Assembly: GCF_011075055.1 (NCBI RefSeq)
Contig: NC_058145.1
Span: 13,637,894 to 13,701,893 of the forward strand
DNA length: 64,000 bases
DNA from: Mangifera indica
Lineage: Eukaryota; Streptophyta; Magnoliopsida; Sapindales; Anacardiaceae
Direction of reading: 5' to 3'
Shown here in pieces: positions 51,690-63,547 of this stretch. Positions within the stretch are counted from its first letter, which is position 1. The number at the start of each line of letters is the position of its first letter. The notes beneath the pieces are model-generated. The model worked only from the letters and a program-made list of their open reading frames with translations. It searched no databases and was not told the DNA's origin. A program made the translations under genes and the position numbers.

Positions 51690-53009
51690 CTTATGTATTT
51701 AGAATAATAAATTAAATCTGTTTTTTTTTTTTTTACCATATTCAAGGTTCGATGGTTTATCGAAAGTTCCAAAAATAGGCATTAGCACCAACTTCGAAAA
51801 AGCGGTTTTTAAAAATGTTTCCTGAAAATAAAGAAAATGCTTTCATTTCGGGATGTCTATTTTTCATTACCAAGGACAAAATGAACCGACTTGCAAAAAG
51901 CAGAAACGAAAGGGTAGATTTGATATTTTGTACTGTGTGAATCATTTGGACGTTTCGCTATCGTGAGCTCAGATGACATTGATTGCGGGCTCTAATTTTC
52001 CTCCCAACCCCACCCACATCAATCCCAAACCCCACCAATTATTGATCTCAACAGCCCTCTTCATTTTTATAAGCCCGAATTGCCCCTCTTTTAATCTAAT
52101 TTTAGAAACTAGTAACAATAACATTAATGGTATGATTAGTTATGGTAATAATATATATTTTATTAATAATATTATTTTCTTTAATTAATAAAATATTAAA
52201 ATATAATTAATATTATATATTTTAATTTTTAATATCTTTATAAATATTTAAATAACATATTATCATATAATTATATATATTATTTTAATATCTAATTAAA
52301 TATTTAAAATTTAAGTATACATAAATTTATTAATAAAATATTCTTAAAATTTTTTATTATCAAAATAATGTAACATATAATATAATAAATAATTTAATTA
52401 CTAATTTTCTTATAAATATTTTTAAAATATCAAAAATAATATTAATTTTATTATAATTTAATTCTGATATATTAATTTATAAAATAAAAATATTTTTATT
52501 TTTTAATTAGATAATATTAAAAAATATTATTATGGTATTAATTTGAAGAATATTACAAAAAAAATAGTCAAAATACAAAACAGAAAATGCACAATACTAA
52601 TTTATATATAAAGTATTTAAGTAAAATATATTTTAATAACTTTTTATTATTATCAATCTATTATAATAATTATTTATTTATTTTAATTTTATTTTTAAAA
52701 AATAATAAATATTTAATAATATTTTCAATTATGTTATTTATATTTTATAATGAAAAATTAATCAAACCAAAGTACGCTAATAATTTGGACAAAAATTTAA
52801 TATAATTAAAGTCCCTCTACAATTTCGGATACAATCTGCACATCAGAAGATTACACGCGTTAAAATGATCGGTTACCACATTTAGTAATTAAAAAAACTA
52901 CTATTTAAAAAATAAAAATATATATCAGGTAATAAATCATTTCACTACGACTCCCCAGGCCTGACTCAGATGCTATGTTTTTTTAAAGGATTTGTTGATC
53001 TAATAATTT
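51690..53009. other. Very A/T-rich spacer
   Basis: Between about 52110 and 52800 the sequence is almost entirely A and T. No gene is supported. The last 150 bp would be the 3' region of the S40 gene. Confidence 0.55.
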
Positions 53010-53498
53010 TCAATCTTGGAATCCAGTTTTTTCCCAAACCGCATTTCGCAACCTTGTAAGATCGCCTCCTTTTAAAGTCCTCCCCACACCTTCGTGAACC
53101 GAAAACGAAACGATTCTCGTTCTAGCCATCTGCCTCGCCAAAAACTCGTGCGGTGGAACTCTCACGCTTCCCTCGCCGTGCAAGTCATCGTCGTCGCTAT
53201 CCGCCCTCCGATTGTCCCTGTATTCATCCTTCAATATCTGGGACCAGTCAGGTATATTAACCGGCAAGGAAGCTGCGGCACCGCCGGTAGTACTTGAGCA
53301 CTTGGTTGCTTTTTTGTTCATCCGGGAACTTGAAACGGTGGGCTTGCGGGGGAAATCGGGCGAGTGGTCCGAGTTATTGTAGAAGTCTGACTCGTCGAGT
53401 TCGAATGATGACGACTCGGTTGCCGTCGCTATATAAGGTGAGTCAGTGGGGAGGAATCGGTAGCTAGGTCGGGAATGGTAACTCTTGCTAGTTGCCAT
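53010..53498 (-). CDS. S40-family protein (DUF584, senescence regulator-like)
   Basis: A single-exon gene of 162 residues. The C-terminal block [20 protein letters not shown] followed by [20 protein letters not shown] is the family signature, and the protein ends EKTGFQD. A middle motif, [14 protein letters not shown], is also typical. The N-terminal half is serine-rich and probably disordered. S40 proteins are small, largely nuclear, plant-specific proteins linked to senescence, dark and stress hormones; their biochemistry is unknown. The start is the first ATG after a well-placed TATA box, and no intron is needed. Confidence 0.92.
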   Translation of the reverse strand: MATSKSYHSRPSYRFLPTDSPYIATATESSSFELDESDFYNNSDHSPDFPRKPTVSSSRMNKKATKCSSTTGGAAASLPVNIPDWSQILKDEYRDNRRADSDDDDLHGEGSVRVPPHEFLARQMARTRIVSFSVHEGVGRTLKGGDLTRLRNAVWEKTGFQD

Positions 53499-53591
53499 CA
53501 GGGTTCTCTCTTCCCTTCTTCTCTGCGTCTTTTCTTCTTCTGATAGGTTAGATTTTCAGTTTGGTTTGAAAAATGTGAATGAGTCATCCAC

Positions 53592-53599
53592 TATTTATA
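53592..53599 (-). promoter_or_regulatory. TATA box of the S40 gene
   Basis: TATAAATA on the minus strand, about 94 bp upstream of the start codon. This would place transcription start near 53562 and give a leader of about 60 nt. Confidence 0.7.
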
Positions 53600-53854
53600 A
53601 AGGTTAGATTACAAAATGGATAAGGCACTCTGTTTTCTCTGAGACTTTATTTTTCGTTGAAATTACCAACAGGCCCTGCAATTCCAGGGGACAAGGGGGT
53701 AATTTCGGAATACGAATTTGTCTTTTACGACAGTAATTTTGTATTACGAGTTCAAATTTGTCGTGACTTGTAAGAGAGAGAGAGGGAGGGTTTCACCTGA
53801 CTGGGGTCTACGAAGCGGGACAAAGTGGTCCCGTGAGACAATCCATTCTTGTGG

Positions 53855-53886
53855 CACGTGTCAAGATTATTTTTACCTGTCACGTG
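53855..53886. promoter_or_regulatory. Pair of G-box/ABRE motifs upstream of the S40 gene
   Basis: Two CACGTG palindromes at 53855-53860 and 53881-53886, in GGCACGTGTC and TCACGTGGC contexts, about 360-390 bp upstream of the S40 start codon. Such paired G-boxes bind bZIP and bHLH factors and often confer ABA or light/dark responses. The response is inferred. Confidence 0.55.
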
Positions 53887-53944
53887 GCTGGCTGTCGATT
53901 CGTCCAATGGATGGGCGTGATGGAAAGTGAGGTGGGACCCCACG

Positions 53945-55351
53945 CGGTTGTACTGGTTCTCATTGCCAGCTGGTACTGTCCACTCTGCTGAGGTCCCATC
54001 AAATGCGACACGCGATTATACTTTCTAAATATCGCCTGCGCGAGAAAATGAAATTTTTTGGAGAATCATAATGACTTGATTGTCCAGAATTTTTAAAATA
54101 ATTTTTAATGAAATTTAAAGATAGATTAATTTACGGGGGAAATTGAAAATAAATATACAGTTGTTTGGAATTGAAGATATTTTCAGGTTTATTCCAAATA
54201 AAATTCCAAAATGTTGTTGGAAGTGAATAAGGGTGATTCCAAAGGTATATATTGGGTCGGATGACTTATTTTCAACTCAAGATTATTCCTTTTTCTGTTT
54301 TTTTAAAGTTTTCTTCTTTTACCCTTTCAAAATATAAATTCTCGTATGTTTATTAAATTTTGTTATTAAAATTAAAATTATTATTTAATAAAAAATTTTA
54401 AAAATAAAAATTTATCATATTTTTTTAATAATTTTTTAAGATTTAAAATATCATAAGTATCCCCTTTAAAAATACTAAAAAGGACAAAATTTGTTAACTT
54501 TTTTTTCCCTTTTAAGTTAAAAAAATAATAAAAACAATCTATATTAAAGATGACAAAGTTATTATTTTAATATTCTAAATTAAAAAAATCATTCACTTCT
54601 TCTTTTTTTTTTCTGCTAAGTCCATTGAATGAACAACAAAATAATACAAAAATCAAAACATGTAAAGGTGATTGTTTGGAAGAAAACATAAAACTACAAA
54701 AGAGGTTTTGGAGCATTTATTTAATAATAAAAGTATGTTTACGACGTTAAAAGTTAACATAATTAACAGAATATTAAAAATTTTTTAAAAAAATTATAGT
54801 TATAAATTCGATCATTATATTATTATGTCTCCATAAGATTATTATTAAATTAATAAATATATATAAAACGGTATCTTATTTATGCACGTAATATTACTTT
54901 TTATTGATAACAGGGGAAACTTCAGGTAGTTTTTTATAATAAGCCATTATTACAGGTTGGTTTTATCGTTATTGGTTTTTTAATGCAGTAAGTCAAAAAA
55001 ATGAAAAAGGATGCATCAAATGAATAAGATTAGTTATAATATTATAGTTTATATATTAATTTAATAGCAATATCAAAGAATCGTATCTTATAAGATCTAT
55101 TAATTATACTTCATGTTTCTAAATAGTTAACAATATTTTTATATTTATCTTCATACTAATTATTGACGTAAATAAATAAATAAATAAAATTAGACAAGGG
55201 GTGTTATGACTCTTAAAACCTACCATAATATAAAATATTATAACGAAAAAATAATGTGTTACAGATAGTGAAACTGTTGGCTAGGGGACCTTCATGTTCA
55301 ATTAGAAAAAGAAACTGTAGGGGCCCTCGGGGTCCTTAATTTTTTTTTTTT
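53945..55351. other. Intergenic, nothing recognised
   Basis: Distal upstream region of the S40 gene followed by A/T-rich spacer. No gene or clean repeat boundary is supported. Confidence 0.5.
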
Positions 55352-56030
55352 GGCTAAAAGATTGATTCCCATAAAAGGTTTAATCTATTGTAGCTTTTAC
55401 ATTTTAAGTTTAAAAAATTTAAATATCTATTAGTTAATAATTAAAATTAGTAAAGTCTATTAGTATCAAATGCATAATTATTATTTAATTAATAATATTT
55501 TATTTTATTATCTTAGTTTTAAAAAATTTACAATTTTTTCCTAAGCCTAAATTTTAAAAAACTTATTTTTTCTCTCTTAAAGTTTTTTGTTTTTCCCATT
55601 TTTTGGCTGTTGAAATTTGGCCGACATGATGCTTACTATTGTCCAATCTCTCTCCCTCCTAGCGCTCTCTTTTTCTGATCAAAATCCCCTCTAGGTCACC
55701 TTCATTATGTGTCTTGGTTTGGTCAAACACAACGAAGATGAGATCCTCATGAAGATAATTGATTTGAATAAGTAATTGTGATGACACTGGAGCGAGAAGT
55801 TGTTCATGGTGGCGTTTCTATTAGACAATTTCTTTTTGGCGGCATTTGAGGGCAAGTTCTTCACACTGGACTTTAGTTAAGAGCCGATTTGTGGTTCATG
55901 AGAGAGCATCAATGAAGATAGAGTGCTAATGAAGAAGATGCTGTTAGTTGGATTTCCATTATTGAAGAATAAAGAAAAATTTAAAAAATATATATAACTT
56001 TTTAAAACTTAAATTAAAAAAAAATTATAA
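55352..56030. mobile_element. Mutator-like element relic, copy F (left end clear)
   Basis: The left end ggctaaaagattgattccca and the following aggtttaatc match the family start. The A/T-rich arm and a central gaagatgag-type segment have the same order as in other copies. The right end is eroded, so the end coordinate is approximate. Confidence 0.5.
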
Positions 56031-57640
56031 AATTTAAGAATTACAGTGAGTAAATGAAATGAAAGATTAATAAAAATCAAGAGGGTATTCAGAATATATA
56101 CAAAATAAATAAAAAAAAACAAAGGGTGGTTGTTGGTTTGAAGAAAAGGTTCTTGTATTGTAGCAAATTTAGTAAACATCTGGACCATGTCGCTTTTCCC
56201 TTTGCGTGTAAATGACAAATAGTACTTGTATTCTTGTTTACGCTAATTTGAAGTGCCAGAGTGATTCTGTTCCGATACCCTGGTCCCTATTATTTGTTGT
56301 TACGAAATGTGCTTTTGACTTTCCGATCGGGTAACATATTGAAAAGCATATTTTAAAAAAATTATAATTATTTTGAATTGGCATGATTTGTGTAATATTC
56401 TTTCTTTGTTTGCCACATGAAATTAGCTATAAATTTAAGAAAGTATACCCTTCTTATACGTATACGTATACACATATATATATAAAATATAATACGATAA
56501 ATAATAAAAAATATATTTATAAAAAAAATTTATAAAATTTGGATATATAACATATATATACATGTTCAATATGACATATCGTTAATAATGTGTTTAAAAA
56601 AACATGTTGATATCAATAATAATTTTAAGACTTTTCCTAAATTTGTTTGTTAACAATTTAAATATAAAGTATCTAATTAACTATTAAATTTAATATAATA
56701 TAATATATAATTAAGATTCAATTATCGTTAAAAATTATCAAGAAATGTTAGAGATTTGGATGACAAAAAATTAGGTTTTTTATTTTATATAATTATGACA
56801 TTATAATAATTAATTAAAATATAAGATATATTTTTATATTTGAAAAAAATTCATAAAAAAGATAAAAATATGTGTTTAATATATTTTTAATTAAAAATTT
56901 TAAAATAACATATTTAAAATATGAATAATTCGTACTTTTATGAATTGTAATGCTCAATATATTAAAAACTCAATTTATATTTTCATGAAAATTCTGCTAC
57001 TGTACTAGAACAGATTAAACGTAGGAAACTACTCCTCATGGCCAGAAATGTTAACTGATAAGTGAGGTGGAGAATGAAAATAGGCCCGCTCCACCTCAAT
57101 GCCTATCAACATAATTATGTAAGCAGGCAGTAGCAGGTGGGATATTTCCCTTTCGTGCAGAAAGGTTGATGTGTAATTGCCCGCATCATAATAAAAGCAG
57201 TAATAATTCATATCATTAACGACAGATAACGACTTCAATTCGTAAAACAACGGGACTCCAAGTAGTTGTAACTTGTAGGGATGTGGGTTTTGCATTATTT
57301 GGCTTCATTGTGATTGTTACTACTTCGAAATGACCTTTGATAACCATTCTTTCCCATTTATCTTTACATTATCTTTCACTTCATTTTCCAATTCACCCCC
57401 GGTTTAAAATAAAAAAAAAAACACGGTCGAGGGGTATGATTAGTAAAATTATGGGATGAAAAAATATATTTTTTGTTTACCTGATTTATACATTAATCGA
57501 TATACTAATCAATTGAACATATCTATATATCACACAGATTTATATTGATGAGTTGTTAGTCAACTTTTGGTTGATTGATGATTTGTCTTAGTTTGAGAGA
57601 TAAGAAAAGCGCCAATAAAGAGGTTGATCGACTCTAATCA
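56031..57640. other. A/T-rich intergenic spacer
   Basis: No gene is supported. The reading frame at 57295-57029 has no recognisable features. Confidence 0.5.
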
Positions 57641-57892
57641 TAAAAAAGTAACAAACAAAAAATATAAACCTTAAAAAGGAGATAAATATTTTTTAAACTT
57701 TGAATAAAAGAAAATTATTATATTTTTTAATTTAGAAGAGAATATATTTTTTTGAATAATTTTAGCTAAATGATATTTTTACCCTTAATCAAAACAGTAA
57801 ATTTAATAAATAAATGAGTATTTAAATTTTTTAAAATTAACAGATAGACTTTGGAATTTCACCAAAATGTGGGTGGGAATAAGTTTTTGACC
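57640..57892. mobile_element. Mutator-like relic, right half only (copy G)
   Basis: The sequence accaaaatgtgggtgggaat followed by aagtttttgacc is the family right end, preceded by the usual arm with atttttaccctt and aaaattaacagatag. No matching left end was found, so the copy is truncated. Confidence 0.5.
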
Positions 57893-59320
57893 TTTGTAAA
57901 ATTAAAAAAAAAATTAACTTTTGACAAACCAGGCTTGACATGACTCATAGTACAGTCGGTCACGCCAACTTGGACACGACCTGTCCCAACCTAAGGACAT
58001 ATCTATCCAACTATATTATTTAAAACGTTAAGATCTCAATTATCAACTAAAATCTTTGTCATACATAATTTATCCTTCTACGTCATTTTTTTTTTTGGAA
58101 AATATAATTTATATATGAGTTTTGTTCACCTGATCTGTGGCGTATACAATTTTAAATATTATAGTAAACGTTTTCAGATCGGGCATCGTGGTTTGTCTAG
58201 ATCAACGGTGGCCACACTTCTTGAAGCCAAATGTGCAAGGTTCATTGTACTTTCACCATTGCCAAGCTGGAATACAGAAATGGAGGGCACTTGCAAGAAA
58301 GGATTGTTAATGGACTCCTAGAGAAAATGGGCCCGTTCCGTATGGTACAATGTTGACCCATGGCTATTTCTACCTTAAATGTGCAAATTTGTTACTTAAG
58401 AAGAAGTCCCATATTATTTAATAAATAAAATAGTATATTTATAATAATTATCAATAATAATATATTACTATACAATTGAATAATTTTAAACTAAAAATAA
58501 AATAATATCAAATTATATGATTTCTACTATATAAATATCCAAATAGATGCTTAAAATTGAGTACTCGTAATATTGCTCTGTATACCACACCTTTCATATT
58601 CTTTTGTTTACAATTCGCATTGATAGCAATTACTCGGTGCAAAAAGTCATTCATGCAAGTTGATTAATACTCCATGAACTATGAAAGAACCTTTTTTGTT
58701 CGAAAACACTAAGCTATGTCACTCACTCACTCAACCTTGAGCAACAATAAGTAAAGAGAAGTAAAGACCAGTTCTTTTACATGTGAGACCAACAACCCCT
58801 TTGGTTAACCCTCTATAAGTCCATCAGATAAGAATGTTTATAGATAATAAATAAATAGTATTATATACACAAACAATATATATAAACTTATATAAAAATA
58901 ATGATATATTATTATATGATCGAATATTATATTATTTGTAATAAAAATTATTTAATTATATAATGATATGTTATTTATCCATAAATCTGTACAAATAATT
59001 TTTATTGATCATAAATTGACCAAACATTTAAGCAATATGAGATTGAAGCCTTTTAAAAATACCTCAATTATATGCAACACTTGTATTCACTCAGGGATTT
59101 TATTTGTTGGGGGTGTGCACAAGTTAAGAATGTGTGACAAGTCTTTGGAGCTATGACCTTATTATCTTATTCTTATATAACATTATAACTAGAATTTCAT
59201 TTCTCATACACAAAACGCTGCGTTTTAAACCTCTCTGTCAACTTCCAAACCAATCCCAACAAATCTGCCCTCATGATTAAAATCATTAAGGGTAACACAG
59301 TCATTCTAGTTACAGCCCTA
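57893..59320. other. Intergenic upstream of RPL12
   Basis: No gene is supported. The 68-codon frame at 58115-58321 lies in a more G/C-rich island but shows no domain I recognise. Confidence 0.45.
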
Positions 59321-59323
59321 GCA

Positions 59324-59341
59324 AAACCCTACGTATATAAA
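59324..59341 (+). promoter_or_regulatory. telo-box and TATA box of RPL12
   Basis: AAACCCTA (59324-59331) is directly followed by TATATAAA (59334-59341), about 100 bp before the start codon. Telo-boxes are a hallmark of plant ribosomal-protein promoters and support the RPL12 call. Confidence 0.65.
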
Positions 59342-59438
59342 CCGGTACTTGAATATTCTCCCTCTGTTTCTCTGCTCACTCCATTTCGTAGCCCTAATCC
59401 CCATCTTCACTTCTCCTGCCTCACCTCGAAATCGAAAA

Positions 59439-59939
59439 ATGCCGCCCAAATTCGACCCGTCCCAGGTTGTGGATGTGTTCGTTAGGGTCACGGGTGGTGA
59501 GGTTGGAGCCGCCAGTTCGCTGGCTCCAAAAATCGGTCCTCTCGGTCTTTCCCCCAAAAAAATCGGAGAAGACATTGCCAAAGAAACGGCAAAGGAATGG
59601 AAGGGCCTCCGTGTAACCGTCAAGCTCACCGTACAGAACCGTCAAGCTAAAGTCTCGGTGGTTCCCTCTGCAGCTGCACTTGTTATTAAAGCATTGAAGG
59701 AACCGGAGAGAGACAGGAAGAAGACCAAGAACATCAAGCATAACGGTAATATCACTCTGGATGACGTCATCGAGATTGCCAAGATTATGAGGCCAAGGTC
59801 CATGGCCAAGGACCTCAGTGGCACTGTGAAGGAGATACTAGGCACGTGCGTCTCTGTTGGTTGTACGGTCGACGGTAAGGATCCCAAGGACTTGCAACAG
59901 GAGATTACTGACGGTGACGTGGAAATTCCCCTTGATTGA
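59439..59939 (+). CDS. RPL12: 60S ribosomal protein L12 (uL11)
   Basis: A single exon encodes 166 residues, about the length of plant L12. It starts [20 protein letters not shown] and contains [20 protein letters not shown], the proline-rich N-terminal motif of the uL11 family. The C-terminal domain [20 protein letters not shown] follows, ending DVEIPLD. uL11 binds the GTPase-associated region of 25S rRNA and forms the base of the ribosomal P-stalk in the cytosol. The ATG follows a short pyrimidine-rich leader, as expected for ribosomal-protein mRNAs. An intact frame and recognisable promoter motifs argue that this intron-less copy is functional rather than a processed pseudogene. Confidence 0.96.
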   Translation: MPPKFDPSQVVDVFVRVTGGEVGAASSLAPKIGPLGLSPKKIGEDIAKETAKEWKGLRVTVKLTVQNRQAKVSVVPSAAALVIKALKEPERDRKKTKNIKHNGNITLDDVIEIAKIMRPRSMAKDLSGTVKEILGTCVSVGCTVDGKDPKDLQQEITDGDVEIPLD

Positions 59940-59959
59940 GATCAAGCTGGTTCTTTTTT

Positions 59960-61930
59960 AAAAAAAAAAATTGTTATCATTTTGTTTTTGGTTTATGTTG
60001 GATTTTGGATGAATTTGAGGACCTTTATTTGAATGAGGTAACATAGATTATTTAATTGGGTATAGTTGATACATGTGATTTTTTATATCAGTATTTAGCA
60101 TCTGAGCGATGATGTGATTTTCATAGCTCGTGTTACATATGTTTTGGATTTCTGCATAAAAAGAAATAGAACAGTGTAGTATTTATTTTGTGACAGTTTT
60201 AGGCTATAGCTCCATAAATTTAGTAATGGCGTTGCATAGTCCTGGCCTGTTAATAATTCTCATCTCGAGCATTCCAAACGGAATGACTCTGCAACTTTAG
60301 AAATACTTTTAAAGTTCATTGGCACTAGTGGCAGATATTTATTCTTCTAATATTTTTTAAATACTTAATAATTATTAAGTTGTAAGTTACTACTTCGTAA
60401 TTGCTAAATTGTAAGTTCTACTTCATGATTCCTAAATTGTAAGTTCTACTTCATAATTTCCAAGTTGTAAGTTGTATATGCTTATAATTATTGTTTCACG
60501 GTGTTCATAATCCTTCAGGTTTCAGTTTGGGCTCTTATAAGGTTTAGGGATTGAATTATGTTGCAGGTTTTTTGCTTATTTACATTGATTGTATTGCCCT
60601 TTCATTTGTTTTATCATCAATATCTTACTGAATTTCTAGGGCATTAATTTGGCCTACATTAAGCAGTGATATACGTGGAAGAATTTTTTATTAGAATAAT
60701 GTTTTTCAGAATCTTATATTTGACTTGAATGTTGGTTTTAGAAAATGAACTCTGCTTTTAATTTTCTTTTTCTGATACAGATGAACATTTTTTTAATTTG
60801 TAGAATAGATATTGGTTTTATGTCTTGTTGTGCTGTATAACCATGGCAAGAGGATGCTTCAGGAGTGAGGCTTGCTCCAATGTTGTCATTCTATGTTATC
60901 CTCTTTTTCAAATGCACAAAGGTGCTTTTTCTCTTGGCCCCTACAATAGTTAAGGTTATTGATATTCTTGAGTTGGTATAATTCTAGGGATTTTGATCTC
61001 AGATGTGTCTAAAGCATCTATGTACATCAGCTCTTTGAATCTGTAGCATAGCGTTGTAGGGTCATTCACTGTAGCATAGCGTGATAAGGTCATTCTTAAC
61101 ACTAAGGTTGAAAACCAGTTGAAGCGGGCAGTAACATAAAGGAATAGGTGGCCTATTTGTTGTGTACAACTGTGCATAGGATTTTCATCCTCTGATTTTT
61201 CTGGAGTTTCAAGCCCCCCAGTGATGTCTATAAGGGGTCTTTCACCCGTCTAGCTCTGCTAGTTTTATGTGGCTTTTTTATTCTTCATTAGTGACCAGTT
61301 TCTAAAAACTGCTAATTTTTGCTAGTGATTTCTATCTTGTAGTCTGAAAATAAATGGAAGTTAATTTGACTATCCGGGCCAAAAGATTTGGCCATTCCAT
61401 GATGAAGTTGTAAGTAGTGACCCAATTTTGGAATTTTTGATCTAGTTTTGATGAGATCTTCTTCTGAAGGATACAGAAACCATGGGCAGACTATATTAGT
61501 TGAACATCTGTTGTAAATATACAGGTTTTTGACAATTGGACTATTCAGCGGAGTATATTGTTAGCTGATGGCCTTTAGTTGCTGATAGGAACCCAGAAAT
61601 CTAAACTCTCTAACATATATCAAAAAAGTCTTAATTGGAAGTTACAAAAATAAAATTATAATAGATGAATATGTAAACTTTATATAAATAAAAATACTCA
61701 CATGAAGATAAGATTTTTAAAAACTTATTCCCTATTGCTATTATTAACAAGATTGTGTAAACCGTTCACTATATAAAAATAAGTCAGTTTTCGGTTGGGT
61801 ATTCATGTTGGCACAACCTTTAGTTGGCCCGTAATTTTCTCTATGCCAACAATACACCGACTCAGTTGAAAAAAAATAATATAAAAACCTCATTAAGATA
61901 CCCATTTTCTTAAATCAATCAATTGATTTC
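59960..61930 (+). other. RPL12 downstream region
   Basis: The first few hundred bases would be the RPL12 3' untranslated region. The composition of the rest resembles intron or untranslated sequence more than transposon debris, which would fit a transcribed unit leading to the possible exon at 61934. I could not find a convincing upstream exon. A short tandem repeat sits at 60376-60475. Confidence 0.4.
60376..60475. repeat. Minisatellite, about 28-bp unit, nearly four copies
   Basis: The marker (a/g)ttgtaagtt recurs about every 28 bases, with taaattgtaagttctacttc clear in the middle two units. It lies about 440 bp beyond the RPL12 stop codon. Confidence 0.75.
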
Positions 61931-61933
61931 CAG

Positions 61934-62194
61934 GCAAGTTGGATTTTGGCTTGCAATCTCACTATTCAATCTGCCTCTCCCTCTTTCCCTGGAGAACCTA
62001 GGAGAAGTGCTGTCTGGCTTCTTGTTGTTTATATGACTGCAATGGCAATAGAGCTCAGACGGAAGATGAAGCCCTGGATTGAGGTGGCGCCATTGCTCCT
62101 CAGTTTCCCAAGGAAGTGTTCCAATGCTCCTAAACTAGAGACCATTGAAGAAGAGGGAGCAGAAGAATATAAGGATGAAAATGATGATGAGTAA
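61934..62194 (+). CDS. Possible terminal exon of an unrecognised gene
   Basis: A good acceptor (gatttccag) opens an 86-codon frame ending in TAA. The frame has no ATG at its beginning, and going upstream it meets a stop before any ATG, so if real it is a last exon. The peptide contains one likely membrane span (SAVWLLVVYMTAMAIELRRK) followed by a basic stretch and an acidic tail (TIEEEGAEEYKDENDDE). Codon usage and the hydrophobic/basic/acidic layout look protein-like. I do not recognise the family and could not find earlier exons between 59940 and 61930. A small single-span membrane protein is the most that can be said. Confidence 0.4.
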   Translation, partial: ASWILACNLTIQSASPSFPGEPRRSAVWLLVVYMTAMAIELRRKMKPWIEVAPLLLSFPRKCSNAPKLETIEEEGAEEYKDENDDE

Positions 62195-62650
62195 CTAGTG
62201 GTTCTTGTTTTTGTTAAATCCAATTTTGGTGGCCAAGTTTGTCAACTTGGTCACATGATTTGAGCCATTTTGTTAGTTTCCTGCAGGCAATATATGGAAC
62301 TGGTAACTATAACAAATGTTCAAAATTATATATTTACTTGTTTCCATCCTTTGTTATTACCCTTTCTCATTGTTTTCTATGTTCCTACTTGATGTATTCT
62401 TATCGCTTTTAATAAAAGCTAAGGTACGTTTTGATATATCTTGGACCAATTCCATATTCCAAAAGAGCAAAATATATTTATATATATTCAACCCATGTGT
62501 AAATCATTCATATCATTTGTGTTTGAATATATAATTACCATGATGAAGAATTTTCAGGTTCATTTTAATATGTTTAATTTCTTCAATGTAGACCTCAGCG
62601 ATCAAATAGAAAAGGCAAAGACAGAATAAGAATATAATGCAGTGGCTGCG

Positions 62651-63010
62651 GGGAGGGCTGGATACAAGCCAAGCCCAGCCGAATAGGGCTCAGCTTGTTT
62701 TCGGTGAGTTGAGGCATGGGCTCGCCGAACTCACTTAACACGTGTTCGTATTTAACTCACTTTTATGATTTTAGTATTCGTGAGTGGCTTGCATTTAATT
62801 CGGGTTCGTGTGTTTTGGTTTGGATTCACTCTGATTGGCTTCGAGCTTGCATGTTAGGTTCGCTTGTGTGACATCATTTCAAAGTTTATTTATTAATAAA
62901 ATCAAGCCATATGAGTCGTGGAAGGCACTTGTTTGGGTTTGAACTTGTTTTCGTTCGTACTCCTAAGCTCATATTCGGGCTCAGACTCATTATCTTATGT
63001 TTATGTTTGA
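62651..63010. mobile_element. Truncated hAT-like relic
   Basis: It opens with agggctggatacaagccaag and then carries many gagctt/aagctc, gggctc and ttcgggttcg words in both orientations. This is the usual look of a hAT-type non-autonomous element terminus in plants. No matching right end or target duplication was found. Confidence 0.45.
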
Positions 63011-63187
63011 GTTTAAACAAACTCATTTCAAATCTAATCTTAAATGTGGGACATTAAAACTTTTAGAGAAAAGTTTAGATTTTAGTCTTTATCACGTTTT
63101 AAAAATCTTAACTTATTTGATATTATAATTATAAATTTGATCATTATAACTAAGTTTATTTATCAAACTAATATGAAATTTCTAGTT

Positions 63188-63213
63188 ATAATAATAATAA
63201 TAATAATAATAAT
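63188..63213. repeat. (AAT)n microsatellite
   Basis: About eight uninterrupted AAT repeats in an intergenic spacer. Confidence 0.9.
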
Positions 63214-63547
63214 GCAATGAAATAGGACTAGACACAGGACAGGTTTGTCGACATTGCTCCAAGTCTAAATTAAAATTCAGCCGCCTCTATTTGAATCTAC
63301 TGCAATTGATATGACCTAATTCCAGTTTTAATAGAAGAGAAGGCCAGCGATAGGCAACAAGTCACAATTGACACAAGAAGATCATGAGTAGGATTTTATA
63401 TTTTTGGCCAAATTCCACCCGAATTATTATTTTATAAGTTTGAAAATTTCAATTTCTCACTCTCATCGATTTTTACTCATGAAAAATTATTATATAGAAA
63501 AGCAAAATGATGATTTTATATAGCCTCAAAAATGTGATTAAAAGATA

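Noticed and set aside
58115..58321. 68-codon plus-strand frame in a G/C-richer island
   Set aside because: No domain recognised and no splice-linked partners, so it was left uncalled.
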